From the NCBI GenBank assembly GCA_001312405.1, contig BBDR01000017.1, forward strand, positions 1 through 64,000: a DNA stretch of 64,000 bases, in the 5' to 3' direction. Shown here piece by piece: positions 40,846-51,930 of the stretch. The stretch comes from Clostridium sp. NkU-1 (GTDB lineage Bacteria; Bacillota_A; Clostridia; Lachnospirales; Lachnospiraceae). The notes beneath the pieces were generated by a model that saw only the letters and a program-made list of their open reading frames with translations, did not search any database and was not told where the DNA came from. Both the position numbers and the translations under genes were made by a program. Position 1 is the stretch's first letter; each line of letters begins with the position of its first letter.

Positions 40846-42603
40846 ACAGAGGTCTCTCCTTCCAGGGGTATCTTAATTCTCATGGAGGTAATATCTCCAA
40901 TTAGTTTTATCTCAAAGGAAGCATGGGGGTGAAAGATTTTTATGCGGTTTCCCACATTTCTTATGCCAACCTTTCCATCGGAGTATACTTCCTGAATATT
41001 AATGGGAATTCCGTTGTTTTTAGCTTCCAGAATCAGGGTCTGATCCTCAATGAAGGCGGAAATGGAGATGGTTATGGAAATGCCATCACTGTCCATTCCA
41101 TGTTTCAGGGCATTCTCCACAAGGGGCTGGATGAGAAGCCTTGGAATGGAAATATACTTTGCCTCTTCTTCCATGGAGCTTATAAAGGTCAGGCGTTCAT
41201 CATAACGTATTTTAAGGAGATTGCAGTATTGGATGCAGAATTCAAATTCTTCCTGTACAGTGGTCAGCTTTGCATTGCTGCAGGTATAGCGGAATATTCT
41301 GGTCAGCTGGATAATGCTGTCCTCCAGCTCTTTTTTTCATACCAATCCGGTTCATGGACAGGAAGCAGTTTAAGGTATTGTAGAGAAAATGGGGGTTGAT
41401 CTGGCTTTGAAGGGCACGGTATTCTGCCTCCTGTCGGTCGATTTCATATTTATAGGACTGGTCAATGTAAAGCTGAAGCTTTTGGATCATCTCGTTTAAA
41501 TTCTCCGCAATCAGGGACAATTCTTCCGTGTTAAAGGAATCGTTCTGCAAAAGGTCTGTGTCAGGGACAGAAGCCTCCAAATCTCCTCTTGCCACCTTTT
41601 TCATGGTATTTAAGATGGAATTTAAGGCAAGGGCAGTCTTCTTTGAGTTGGAACGGAAGATTGAGAATGCGGCCAGTATGGAGGCAAGGCTTAAAATAGC
41701 AGCCAGGCTCCAGACAATGGATACTTCCTTAAAGATATCGTTTTGGGAGGAGACAAAAATAAGCTGCCAGGGCATTCCTGAAATATCGCTTTTGTACAGG
41801 CGGTAAGTATCAGAGTCTGTCCGGATCATATTTTCTGCGGCAGACAGCTTTTTAAGGACGCCTTCCTCCACCTTTCCCACCTGGTAAACAGGGGTTCCAT
41901 CCTGGCCTGCGATGACAAAGCCAGAATTTTGGCTTAAGTTTACGCTGCTGAAAATATCCTTGATGATTTTGTCGGAGGCATCGATCCGGATGATGCCCAG
42001 CTTCCGTTTGGTGTACACGTTGCGGACCGTATGCAGGGCAGAGATCACCGTTGTCTCAGAGCGGATATAAGGGGGAGGCTCTGAAACCATAAAGTGATAT
42101 GGATCCGTCGTATTTAAGACCTGCTGATACCAGGGTTTTTGCTGGTAAGGGTAGTCTGTGGTGTTGATGAGGTCGCTTGTTTTTGTTGCAGTAACGATGA
42201 TATGGTTGTCCGGGTTTACAGGCATGAAAGAAACTGCCAGGATATCCTCCCTTGCGGTATTTAAAATACGCTGTATGGAAGTGGTGTAGTTTTGCCGGTG
42301 CCGCTCGATCTGGTAGTCCAAAGAACCGTTATTTGTGTATTCCCCATTCTCAACGGCTGCATAAAAGTTCAGAATATCATCGTAAATATAAGGAGTCAGG
42401 GCCAGCCTTTTTAAGTCGGATACATAGGTGCTTAAATTGGTTGAGATAGAATAAAGGGAGGTTGAAAAGTATTTTTCATTATCCCTGTAAATTCTGTTCT
42501 GGAAGTAAAACGCAAGTATGGTGGCCATGATGAGGATAGGCAAAACAATGCTAACGAGAAACAGGGCCAAAACCGGTTTTGAAAGCTCTGACGTTTTTTT
42601 CAT
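40842..42603 (-). CDS. Sensor histidine kinase, YesM type (frame break)
   Basis: About 586 aa. TM1 (LFLVSIVLPILIMATILAF), a dCache-like extracellular region (residues 40-290), TM2, HAMP, and a His_kinase domain with ALQSQINPHFLYNTLNCFLS around the phospho-His. The T7 run at 41332-41338 breaks the frame; restored, the ATPase part contains LIQPLVENALKHGM and VGIRNVGNRI. Divergent from the binding-protein gene at 42791 and overlapping the regulator start; senses an extracellular sugar signal (inference). Confidence 0.86.
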
Positions 42604-42790
42604 ATGGGGTCACCTCCTGGGCCTATATTGTATACATAATAGATCCCTTTTTCAATCCCCTATCAGGAAAATAATAGAAAAGAGCCTGAAAGTGTAGATT
42701 TGAGTATCTTACGGAACCAAACGGACTGTGATAAACTAAAGATACAAAATAGCCGGCTAAAAACCAATATGAATGTAAGGGAGAATTATT

Positions 42791-44119
42791 ATGAAGAAGT
42801 TAGCACTTGCCTCACTGGCAGGCTTAGTTGCAGTCAGCGTGTTAGGCTGCTCCAAGGCACCCCAGGAACCTGTGGAGACCACCACAACCGCAACGACAGC
42901 AGCGGTAAAAAAAGACAGAAACAAAAGGGAATGCAGTAACTCCCACAGGCGTTACCATTGAATTTTTATATAACTTAAACGGCGAGTCTGTCAGCGATGC
43001 ATTCAGGATGTGTGCAGGCAGTTTACAGAGGAAACGGGAATCGGCGTGGAAGCGGTCATGCCGGGAAGCAACTTTTCTGATATTATGAAGACCAGAATGG
43101 CTTCCAACCAGCTTCCTGATGCATGGACAACCCATGGCTGGGCAGTTGCAAGATATGCAGAATACTTAGCACCTTTAAATGATTTTGAGTTTGCATCTCA
43201 CATTTCCCCAAGCATTAAGGAACAGATCACAGATGGGGAAGGAAACCTTTATACCCTTCCAATTGACATGGATTTAACAGGAATGATCTATAACGAAAAT
43301 GTGCTGAAAGAAGCTGGTGTGAATGTAGATGACATCAAAACCTGGGCTGATTTTGAGGCAGCCTGCGAGAAGATCAAGGCAGCAGGACTGACACCTATCC
43401 AGCTTGGCGGAAAAGACAGCTACACCATGGGAAATATGATGGATTTCGTAGCGCCTACCCTGATTACAAACGAGGATGAAGCCAATCAGGCAGCTCTTTT
43501 AGACGGCAGCTTTGACTGGGGCAAATGGAATACGGTTGTAAATCAGATTGATTCCTGGAGGCAGAAGGGATATTTCAATACAGATGCCGTTACAGCAGAT
43601 TTCATGACAGGTATCAAGGCTCTTGCGGCTGATAAGGCAGCTTTCATGTTTACTGCAGCCAGCGGAATCACAGAAACCTACGTTCAGAACGCGGATACAG
43701 AAATGGGCTTTATGCCTCTTCCTGCAAGAGAAGAAGGGTTGAAACAGTCCCTGATGACAGGTGAGCACTTTGCAGTGGGTATGTCAAAGACTACAAAGCA
43801 TCCGGAGGAAGTAAAGCAGTTTATGGAATTCCTTGCCCGTGAAGACATCAGCTCTTATCTTGCTACCAAATGCGGTATGCCTTCCGGTCTTGACAATGTG
43901 GTAAGTGATACAGGAAGACTGGCTCCTTACTATGATAAATATGCAAATGACAGTTCCATTTTAAATATCCCTTATTTTGACAGAAAATATCTGCCGAGCG
44001 GCATGTGGAATGACCTCTGCGTAACAGGAGCTGCCGTTGTTTCAGGACAGGCAGATTCCCTTACTGTTGCAGTGGACCAGATGAAAACAAGCTATGAGGA
44101 AAAGAAAGCACAGGAGTAA
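42791..44119 (+). CDS. Carbohydrate ABC solute-binding lipoprotein (frame breaks)
   Basis: About 442 aa. Signal peptide with lipobox VLGCSK, then a Thr-rich linker. Breaks in the A7 run at 42908-42914 and near 43008; restored, the mature domain begins GVTIEFLYNLNGESVSDAFR and continues ASNQLPDAWTTHGWAVARYA. Family-1 binding protein. First gene of a binding protein-permease-permease-alpha-galactosidase series, so the ligand is probably an alpha-galactoside such as raffinose or melibiose (inference). Confidence 0.84.
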
Positions 44120-44121
44120 AC

Positions 44122-44995
44122 ATGAAGATTCAGAAAAAATCAGCAATCAATCTGTTTTATATTCCGGCAGTGATATTGTTTCTTGTTTTTGTGATTTATC
44201 CGTTTATCCAGGGTATCCGGCTGTCCTTTACCAACTGGAATGGGTATTCCCAGTCAATGAAATTTGTTGGAATTAAGAATTATGCCAGATTGTTTCAGGA
44301 TGCAAATGTAAAGACAGCACTGGTCAATACCCTTATTTACGGTGTTATGAGTACCGTGATCCAGAATATCTTAGGTCTTGGCTACGCGTTATTTTTAAAT
44401 ACAAAGTTTAAGGGACGTTCCATTGTCAGAACGGTTATCTACATGCCGGTTATGATTGCTCCGCTGATTATGGGTTACATCATGTATTTCTTCTTTCAGT
44501 ATGACGGGGGTGCGGTCAATGATATTTTGACCGCCCTCCATATGGAGCCGGTGGACCTGCTGGTCCATTCAGGGACAGCCATCCGGATCATTGTTTTGGT
44601 AAACTCCCTGCAGTTTGTGGGCGTGGCCATGGTCATCTACCTGGCAGGGCTCCAGAATGTGCCGAACATGTATTATGAAGCAGCCATGATTGATGGAGCC
44701 ACCTTCTGGGAGCGTTTTAAGCACATCACCATTCCGCTGCTGATGCCGGCCATTTCCTCCTCTACCATCTTAAACCTGATCGGAGGATTAAAGCTCTTTG
44801 ACCTGGTTATGGCTCTTACAAGCGGCGGACCGGGATTCAGCACCCATTCCCTGTCCACTCTTGTTACGAACCAGTATTTTTCGGCTCAGTCCGCAGGATA
44901 TGCTTCTGCCATCGGAATTTTTTTCATTCCTGCTGATTATGATCATCAGCAATATGGTCATGGGGTATTTTGACAAAAAGGAGGTGGATGTGTAA
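44122..44995 (+). CDS. Carbohydrate ABC permease, MalF/MsmF type (frame break)
   Basis: About 290 aa, six TM helices, starting 2 bp after the binding-protein stop. The EAA loop is YEAAMIDGATFWERFKHITI. The T7 run at 44918-44924 breaks the frame; with T6 the end is FSFLLIMIISNMVMGYF-DKKEVDV and the stop TAA shares its last base with the ATG of the next gene. Confidence 0.86.
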
Positions 44996-45817
44996 TGAAA
45001 GGATCAAGATTTTCCAATGCCTGGAGATATGTCCTGGCTCTCATGATCATTGCAGTCCACTTTGTACCCATCTATATGGTGGTTGCCATTGCGTTCAAAT
45101 CACCATATGACCATTCCTCCAGGTGGGCATTTCCGGGATATCTTTACTTAAAAAAATATTTATACCGCGCTGGAGCGGGGAGGAATGCTTCTGGCCCTTA
45201 AAAATACGGTGATCATCAGCGGCATGTCAATCCTGTTTATTGTGGTCGTCGGTGCCATGGCGGCTTATCCTCTGGCGAGAAATAAAAGCAGGCTTAACAA
45301 CCTGGTGAAAGGGTTCATTATGGGCGTCATGATGATCCCGCCCTTAAGCATTCTGGTTCCTCTGTATTCCTTTATGGCTAAGATTCAGGGAATCAATTCC
45401 TACTGGGGCATGATCGTGACCTTAATTACCTTCCAGCTTCCCACCAGCATCTTTTTGTTTTCAAGCTTTATTACCAGCATTCCGGTTGCCCTTGAGGAAG
45501 CGGCGGCAATTGACGGCTGCGGGCCGTTCCAGACATTTTTCAGGATCATCATGCCTCAGCTGAAGCCGGTAACAGCTTCTGTTATCATTATCACCGGTGT
45601 GAACTGCTGGAACAATTACCAGTTTGCCCTATACTTACTCCAGTCACCCCGGATTAAGACCATTACGCTGGCCATTGCAGGCTTCTTTTCCGCAGACTCG
45701 GCCAATGTCAATGGAGCAGCGGCAGCGGCTTTTATTGGAATCCTCCCCATGGTTTTGGTATTCCTGTTTTTGCAGAAATACTTTATCCAGGGCATGGTGG
45801 ACAGCGCGATCAAGTAA
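44995..45817 (+). CDS. Carbohydrate ABC permease, MalG/MsmG type (frame break)
   Basis: About 273 aa, six TM helices; start overlaps the upstream stop (TAATG) and follows AAGGAGGT. The A7 run at 45150-45156 breaks the frame; restored it reads YLKNIYTALERGGMLLALKN. The EAA loop is LEEAAAIDGCGPFQTFFRII. No ATPase gene here; a shared MsmX-like ATPase is expected. Confidence 0.86.
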
Positions 45818-45848
45818 TTGGAGTATAATTAAATAAGCTTCAGAAAAG

Positions 45849-45884
45849 AAAAGCGGGAATCGGATGAGACTTCCGCTTTTTTTC
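45849..45884 (+). terminator. Terminator between permease and alpha-galactosidase genes
   Basis: Stem AAAAGCGG(g)AA/TTCCGCTTTT followed by a T7 tract, 32 bp after the permease stop. Partial read-through into the alpha-galactosidase gene is likely, since no clear new promoter is visible in the 28 bp after it. Confidence 0.85.
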
Positions 45885-45912
45885 TAAAATTTTTGAAAGA
45901 TTGAGGTTCAAT

Positions 45913-48101
45913 ATGAGTGTACAATATATTGAGGATAAAAAGGTATTTTTGCTTAACACGAAAAATACAAGCTACCAGTTCCGGGTGGCGGAGTATGGAT
46001 TTTTAGAACACCTGTACTATGGTAAAAAGATATCCGATGCAGCGGATTATCTTCCTGTAAGGATCCGCCATGGGTTTGAAGCCAATCCTTATGAGTCGGA
46101 AAAGGACAGGACCATCTGTCTGGATGTTCTGGAACAGGAATATCCGGGGTTCGGGGTTTCGGATTTCCGGGTTTCTGCTGTCAGCGTGATCAATGGGGAT
46201 GGCTCCAACTGCATTGATTTAAGGTATGTGTCACATAAAGTGACAGACGGCAAATACAGCTTAAATGGAATGCCGTCTTTACGGGATAATGGCGGCACAT
46301 GGCACACTCTTGAAGTTTTGATGAGAGACCCTTATACCCAGGTGGAGGTGACTCTTGTTTACGGCGTTCTGGAGGAGTATGACATCATTACAAGATGCGC
46401 CAGGATTCAGAATGCAGGGGAACAGACCGTGTTTGTCAATGCGGCTCATTCCACCTGTATTTCTTTCCCGACTGATCAGATGGATATGATCACCTTTTAC
46501 GGAAGCTGGGGTCATGAGCGGTGTGCGGAGAGAACTTCTGTGAGACACGGGAAAATTACAGTGGACAGCGCCAGAGGAATTTCCAGCCATTATCAGAACC
46601 CTTCGGCCATTCTCTGCAGCCTGAAGCAACAGAGGAGGGAGGAGATTGTTACGGCTTTGCCCTGGTTTACAGCGGAAACTTTGCAATCACAACAGAGGTC
46701 AATGATTTTAAGCAGACCAGACTGGTGGCAGGCGTGAATCCGGAAACTTTGTACTGGGAACTTCAAAAAGACAGCGTATTTGAAACTCCGGAAGCGGTCA
46801 TGACCTATAGTTCCCAGGGACTTTCCCAAATGAGCCATAATTTCCACCGGACCGTGAAGCATCATCTGATTCCCGGCCAGTTTATCAATGAGAGATGTCC
46901 GGTTCTCATTAACAATTGGGAAGCAACCATGATTGATTTTGATGAAGAAATGCTGGTGAACATTGCGGGAAAGGCAAAGGAACTGGGCGTTGAGATGTTT
47001 GTCATGGATGACGGTTGGTTTGGAAGAAGAACCGATGAATACAGAGGTCTTGGAGACTGGCAGTGCAACTTAAATAAGCTGCCCAGCGGAATTCCCGGGT
47101 TTGCCGGAAGGATTCATGATATGGGGTTAAAATTCGGCATCTGGATCGAACCGGAAATGGTCAATGAGGATTCCAGGCTTTATGAGGAGCATCCGGACTG
47201 GTGCATTCGGATTCCGGGAAGAAAGCCAACCCGCCAGAGATATCAGCTGATCCTGGATTTTGGCAGGATGAAGTGGTTGAGGCTGTTTTTCATCAGCTTT
47301 ATGAGGAATTTAAGGATGCACAGATCGATTACGTCAAGTGGGATATGAACCGGAGCATGACGGACCGTTATTCCGGGGCCCTTCCGGCCCACAGGCAGGG
47401 AGAGGTCTGCCACAGGTATGTGCTGGGCCTTTATAAGCTGATGGATAAGATGACAAAGGCTTTTCCAAATGTGCGGTTTGAAGGCTGCAGCGGAGGCGGA
47501 GGAAGGTTTGATATGGGAGTTCTTTACTACATGCCCCAGATCTGGTGCTCTGATGATACGGATGCGGTAGAAAGAATTCACATTCAGTACGGAACCTCCA
47601 TGATCTATCCGCCCTTTGCCATGGGCTCCCATGTATCGGAGTGTCCCAATCAGCAGACTGGAAGAACGGTTTCCATTGATACAAGAGCGGCCCTTGCCTA
47701 TTTCGGGACCTTTGGATATGAACTGGATTTAAATGACATATCAGAGGAAGAACAGGAAGCGGTCCGCAGGCAGGTAAAATACTATCAGGAACACGGGCTG
47801 GTGTCTGCTCACGGAGATTATTACCGGCTGACCAATCCGGAAAAAGAGCGGGAATATGGGGCATTCATGTCAGTCTCCCAAGATAAAAAAAGAGGCAGTG
47901 GTAGGATATGTGCAGCGGGTTTCCGGAGCGAATAAGGGAATTATTTACTTAAAGCTGCGGGGGCTTGAGGAGCAGACAGTATATGAAGTTCTGGAGCTTG
48001 GCATAAAGCTGTCCGGGGCAGCATTCATGTATGCGGGGCTTCCTATGCCGGTGATTAAGGCGGACAATGAAGCAAGAGTGTTTACCCTGGTGGCGCGGTG
48101 A
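45913..48101 (+). CDS. Alpha-galactosidase, GH36 (frame breaks)
   Basis: About 729 aa. Releases terminal alpha-galactose from raffinose-family sugars. The N-terminal beta-domain begins FRVAEYGFLEHLYYGKKI; the catalytic barrel has MFVMDDGWFGRRTDEYRGLG, nucleophile Asp in YVKWDMNRSMTD and acid/base Asp in WCSDDTDAVERI. Breaks: missing C near 46621, missing G near 47268, and the A7 run near 47885. All three join cleanly. No signal peptide, so cytoplasmic, acting on imported sugar. Last gene of the locus before a terminator. Confidence 0.9.
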
Positions 48102-48149
48102 GGGCAGCGGCCGTCCGGTATTGAAATTTTTTAGAGTATGGAAAGAAAA

Positions 48150-48192
48150 GAGCGGAGACGGGAAACACTGTAATTGTGTTCCCGTCTCCGCT
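48150..48192. terminator. Terminator hairpin, copy 1 of a shared stem
   Basis: An 18-19 bp stem (GAGCGGAGACGGGAA.../...TTCCCGTCTCCGCTC) lies between the convergent alpha-galactosidase and sigma-regulator genes. On the minus strand it is followed by TTTTCTTT. The core GGAGACGGGAA and the flanking CCTTATGG recur at 49780-49833. Confidence 0.8.
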
Positions 48193-48278
48193 CCTTATGG
48201 TTTCTGGGTGCGCCTATTAAGTCGGACTCCCGGTAATATCCTCTGTCAGCTTCTTCACCTTATTAAACTGGTAATGCC

Positions 48279-49066
48279 TTACTTTGCATCTATGACTTCC
48301 TTTGCCATGCCAATTAAATCATCACAGCTTAAATCATCAAAGGAGCTGAGAGAATACTCCATACCGTTTTCGCTCCAGCTTACATAACGGTATACCTTAC
48401 GCTCTTCCTTGTCGCTTCCGTAGCTGATCATCAGTTTGCCTTCTTCCTCCAGCTTTGTATCTTCCGCAGACGGAGTTGCATCTGGCGGTAAAAACAGATA
48501 GTTATCTTCGAAGGCTTTTAAAGTGATATCCTGATAGACGTCCTGTTTTTTTCACAGCAGAAGATCCTTGAGGAATCATGTCCTGATATTCATAGATATC
48601 AAGTGCTACACGATTATTTTTCCCATAGCCTATATAGAGTTCCGGATAAGAGATCAATGAATTCTGGTTCTCATCCCTTCCTTCTATCTTTGTAATAGAG
48701 CCTTCGTTAAAGGAAAGTCCATTTGAAAAAGCATCCACCAGCTTTGGAGCGGTTCCCATCTGGCTTTCAGCTAATTGGATCAGCTCAGCTTTTGAATGAA
48801 CCATTTCGTCCCGGGATGTGGAACTAAGCAAGCCTGTAATTTTACCGCCTGCTATTGCTGTAACAGTTCCCATTACTGTTATGGTACACACTGCGGCTAA
48901 AGCTGCCACCATTCTCTTTTTATTAAATTTCATAATTCCACTCCTCATTTCTATTTTTTTTATGAATTTCTCTTAGACAACGATTCTCTGCCTGCGCATC
49001 CGGTTTTACCTGATCCAGCCCGGTCTTTATGATCTGTTTTAATCTGTCATCCCTGAAGTTATCCAT
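48279..49066 (-). CDS. Membrane protein downstream of ECF sigma factor, probable anti-sigma (frame breaks)
   Basis: About 262 aa if read as one gene from ATG 49066, which overlaps the sigma-factor stop by 8 nt. Residues 1-50 are cytoplasmic and charged (MDNFRDDRLKQIIKTGLDQV). A TM helix follows (VAALAAVCTITVMGTVTAIA), then an extracellular domain. Two breaks: the A8 run near 48960 and the T7 run near 48548. If the first is real, the protein starts at ATG 48933 after GAGGAG instead. Position and topology suggest a sigma regulator; the outer domain is not recognised. Confidence 0.65.
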
Positions 49067-49675
49067 GGCAAAAACCCCTTTCCATTTCCGTTTTTCCAGT
49101 GCCGTCAGCTTTCAATAAATCCTTCAGCAGTTTTCTTGCTTTATGCAGACGGGATTTTACCGTCCCTTCCATGGCTCCTGTAATCTGGGCGATCTCTTTT
49201 GTACTCAATTCATTATAATAATACAGAAGAATCACAGTACGGTATTTTATGTCCAGATGGCTGAGTGCTGCCTGGATTTCTTTTGCTGTCTCGGCCTCTA
49301 AAACAAATTCCAGTGGTTCGTCTGCTTTCTTATCTTCCCGGATGTGCTCCGCACTCTTTTTTTCCTCCTCATTCTCTAAAATACCTTCATAGGAGATCTC
49401 AGCTCTTCCTTTTTTTCTTTCGTTCAAGCCGCCAGGCTGTTCTGACCAGAATCTGATACAGCCACGGCTCAAAGCGATCCGCCTGTTTCAGTTTTGATTT
49501 GTAAAGAAAGCATTTAACAAATGTTTCCTGTAAAATGTCTTCACTGTCACTACGGTTGCCGGTAATAAAATACGCCATACGGTATAGCTTTCCGGAATAG
49601 GAACGGTATAGTTCGTCAAATGCTGCTTCGCTGCCATTTATCATGCTTTCTACCAAAGCCCTTTTTTTCTTCCAT
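49059..49675 (-). CDS. ECF RNA polymerase sigma factor (frame breaks)
   Basis: About 205 aa. Region 2 reads FDELYRSYSGKLYRMAYFIT and SEDILQETFVKCF; region 4 reads ALSHLDIKYRTVILLYYYNE, LSTKEIAQITGAMEGTVKSR and LHKARKLL. Two A7/T7 runs (49662-49668 and near 49412) break the frame; removing one base each gives MEEKRALVESMINGSEAAF and WRLERKKGRAEISYE. Cotranscribed with the membrane protein that follows it. Confidence 0.85.
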
Positions 49676-49779
49676 TATAACCTGTTTCCTTTCCTTTTTT
49701 AGATGCATCTGATAATAAGAGTCACCAAAGTATCATTTGGTTCATTTTTTACAGCTTTTATTAAAAAAACATGAAAACA

Positions 49780-49829
49780 AAGGATCGGAGACGGGAAACT
49801 GACTGCTGTCGTTCCCGTCTCCGATCCTT
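49780..49829 (-). terminator. V/A-ATPase operon terminator, copy 2 of a shared stem
   Basis: An 18-bp perfect stem AAGGATCGGAGACGGGAA/TTCCCGTCTCCGATCCTT with a 14-nt loop, followed on the minus strand by TTTGTTTTC. It lies 55 bp after the NtpD stop. The stem shares its core with the hairpin at 48150-48192. Confidence 0.88.
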
Positions 49830-49883
49830 ATGGCTTAACAGGCATCTGTTTCAAATGCCCTGTACGGCTCCTCAAACAGGCCG

Positions 49884-50503
49884 CTAAATTTTACTTTTAT
49901 TCCTCTTAATCACCTTAAGCCTGGTGAACTCTTCCCTGTCCTTTTCTTCCAGTGAATTGGTAATGTTCTTAGTAAGCGTCTCATACCTGGGAATCGTAAT
50001 ATTCTTTAAGGCGTTGGCCCGTTTCTGGGTCCTTTTAATGCTGTTTGCCAGACGATAGGCAGAGTTCTCAACCATGGAAAGCTTTACTGTCAGCTTTTTC
50101 ACCTTTTCAAACTGGTAACGGGCCTCATCTAAGGATTCCCTGGTACTGTAATAGGCATAAGTCAGGTTTAAAGGCATTTCATCATGCTCTACCAGGGAAT
50201 CTCTGTTCCCATGATGCTCCTGGTCTTGATGCGCACCGAATTGTCCACAGGAACTGCCATGGAAATATCCTGCACATAGTTGATCCCCAGTTCAATGTTG
50301 GCCTTTTGCAGGGCCTTGTAGGCGGAAGTAAAGGTGACATCAATTTCCGACTGAATGCCTTTTGCTTCATCGATCAGGCTCATCAGTTCCTTGATGAGGA
50401 TGTTCCGTTTTTTATCCATCAGTTCATAGCCCTGTCTGGCTAAAGCCAGAGAGCTTTTTGCAAGGATTAAATTCCCCTTGGTGGGAAATGTATTGGGATT
50501 CAT
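49884..50503 (-). CDS. ntpD: V/A-type ATP synthase subunit D (frame break)
   Basis: About 206 aa, the long coiled-coil central-shaft subunit. N-terminus PTKGNLILAKSSLALARQGY and C-terminus ENSAYRLANSIKRTQKRANA are family hallmarks. A C is missing in the CCC run near 50199; restored it reads GTEIPLVEHDEMPLNLTYAY. Last gene of the operon. Confidence 0.9.
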
Positions 50504-50514
50504 GAATATCCCTC

Positions 50515-51916
50515 CTATTCTTTCGAACCTTCAAGGGTGGTTGGCTTGTAATACTGGTCTAAGACCTTGGTGTCAATACGGTCCAGCTCAGCTCTTGGAA
50601 GAAGTCCCAAAAGTTCCCAGCCGATGGTCAGGGTTTCGATGATGTTCCGGTTGGCGTGATTTCCCTGCCCAACAAACTGGTTTTCAAATTCCTTGCCGAA
50701 CACCAGGTATTTTTTATCAATGGGGGATAGTTCATCTTCCCCGATGACTGATGCCAGGCTCTGGCGTCTCCTACCTTGGCGTAACAGGAGAAAAGCTGGT
50801 TTGCCAGCCTTGATGGTCGGCCCTTGTAAAGCCTTCTCCAATGCCATCCTTCATCAGACGGCTTAAGGAAGGAAGAACGTTAATGGGCGGATAGACCGAC
50901 TGGCCGTGCAGGCTGCGGTCCAGAACAATCTGCCCTTCCGTAATGTATCCCGTAAGGTCCGGGATAGGGTGTGTAATGTCGTCGTTTGGCATGGTCAGGA
51001 TTGGGATCTGTGTCACGGAACCATGACGGTCCTTTACGATGCCGGCCCGCTCATAAAGAGAGGCCAGCTCACTGTATAAATAGCCGGGATAACCCTTTCT
51101 GGAAGGGATCTCGCCCTTTGAGGAGGAAACCTCACGGAGAGCCTCCGCATAGGCCGTCATATCGGTCAAAATGACCAGTATGTGCATTCCCTTTTCAAAA
51201 GCCAGGTATTCTGCCAGTGTTAATGCCACCTTTGGAGTGATCAGACGTTCCACCACAGGATCGTTTGCCAGGTTGATGAACATGGCCACGTGGTCGGAAA
51301 CGCCGCTTTCCTCAAAGGTACGGCGGAAGAAATCGGCCACATCGTATTTTACACCCATGGCGGCAAATACCACGGCAAATTTTTCACTGGAAAGGGAGTC
51401 ATCTCCTAAGGAGGCCTGCTGTACGATCTGGGCTGCCAGTTCGTCATGGGGAAGGCCGTTTCCGGAGAAGATAGGAAGCTTCTGGCCCCGGATCAGGGTC
51501 ATCAGCCCGTCAATGGCTGAAATTCCCGTACGGATATAATCTCTTGGGTATTCCCTGGTCACAGGATTTAAGGGTTTTCCGTTAATGTCCAGACGGATTT
51601 GGGAGTTGATGTCTCCAAGTCCGTCAATAGGCTCTCCGATTCCGTTAAAGGTACGTCCCAGCATGTCTTCGGACACGGCAAGCTCCATAGGGCGTCCGGT
51701 GAGGCGGGTGTGGACGTTTCTTAAGGCCAGCCCATCGGTTCCTTCAAACACCTGGATGATCGCCTTATCCTCGTAAACCTCAATGATACGCCCCAGTTTC
51801 TTTGTCTTTTTTTCTACGGTCATTTCTACGATTTCGTCGAAAGCAGCATTCTGGACGCCTTCTAAAACGACCAGGGGACCGTTGATTGCACTTAGTCCTA
51901 AATATTCAATAGCCAT
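50515..51916 (-). CDS. ntpB: V/A-type ATP synthase subunit B (frame breaks)
   Basis: About 467 aa, the non-catalytic nucleotide-binding subunit. It begins [20 protein letters not shown] and contains [20 protein letters not shown] without a canonical Walker A, as expected. Two single-base losses near 50765-50790 break the frame; restored it reads [30 protein letters not shown]. Start at 51916 after GGAGG. Confidence 0.92.
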
Positions 51917-51930
51917 AGTCTGCCTCCTCC

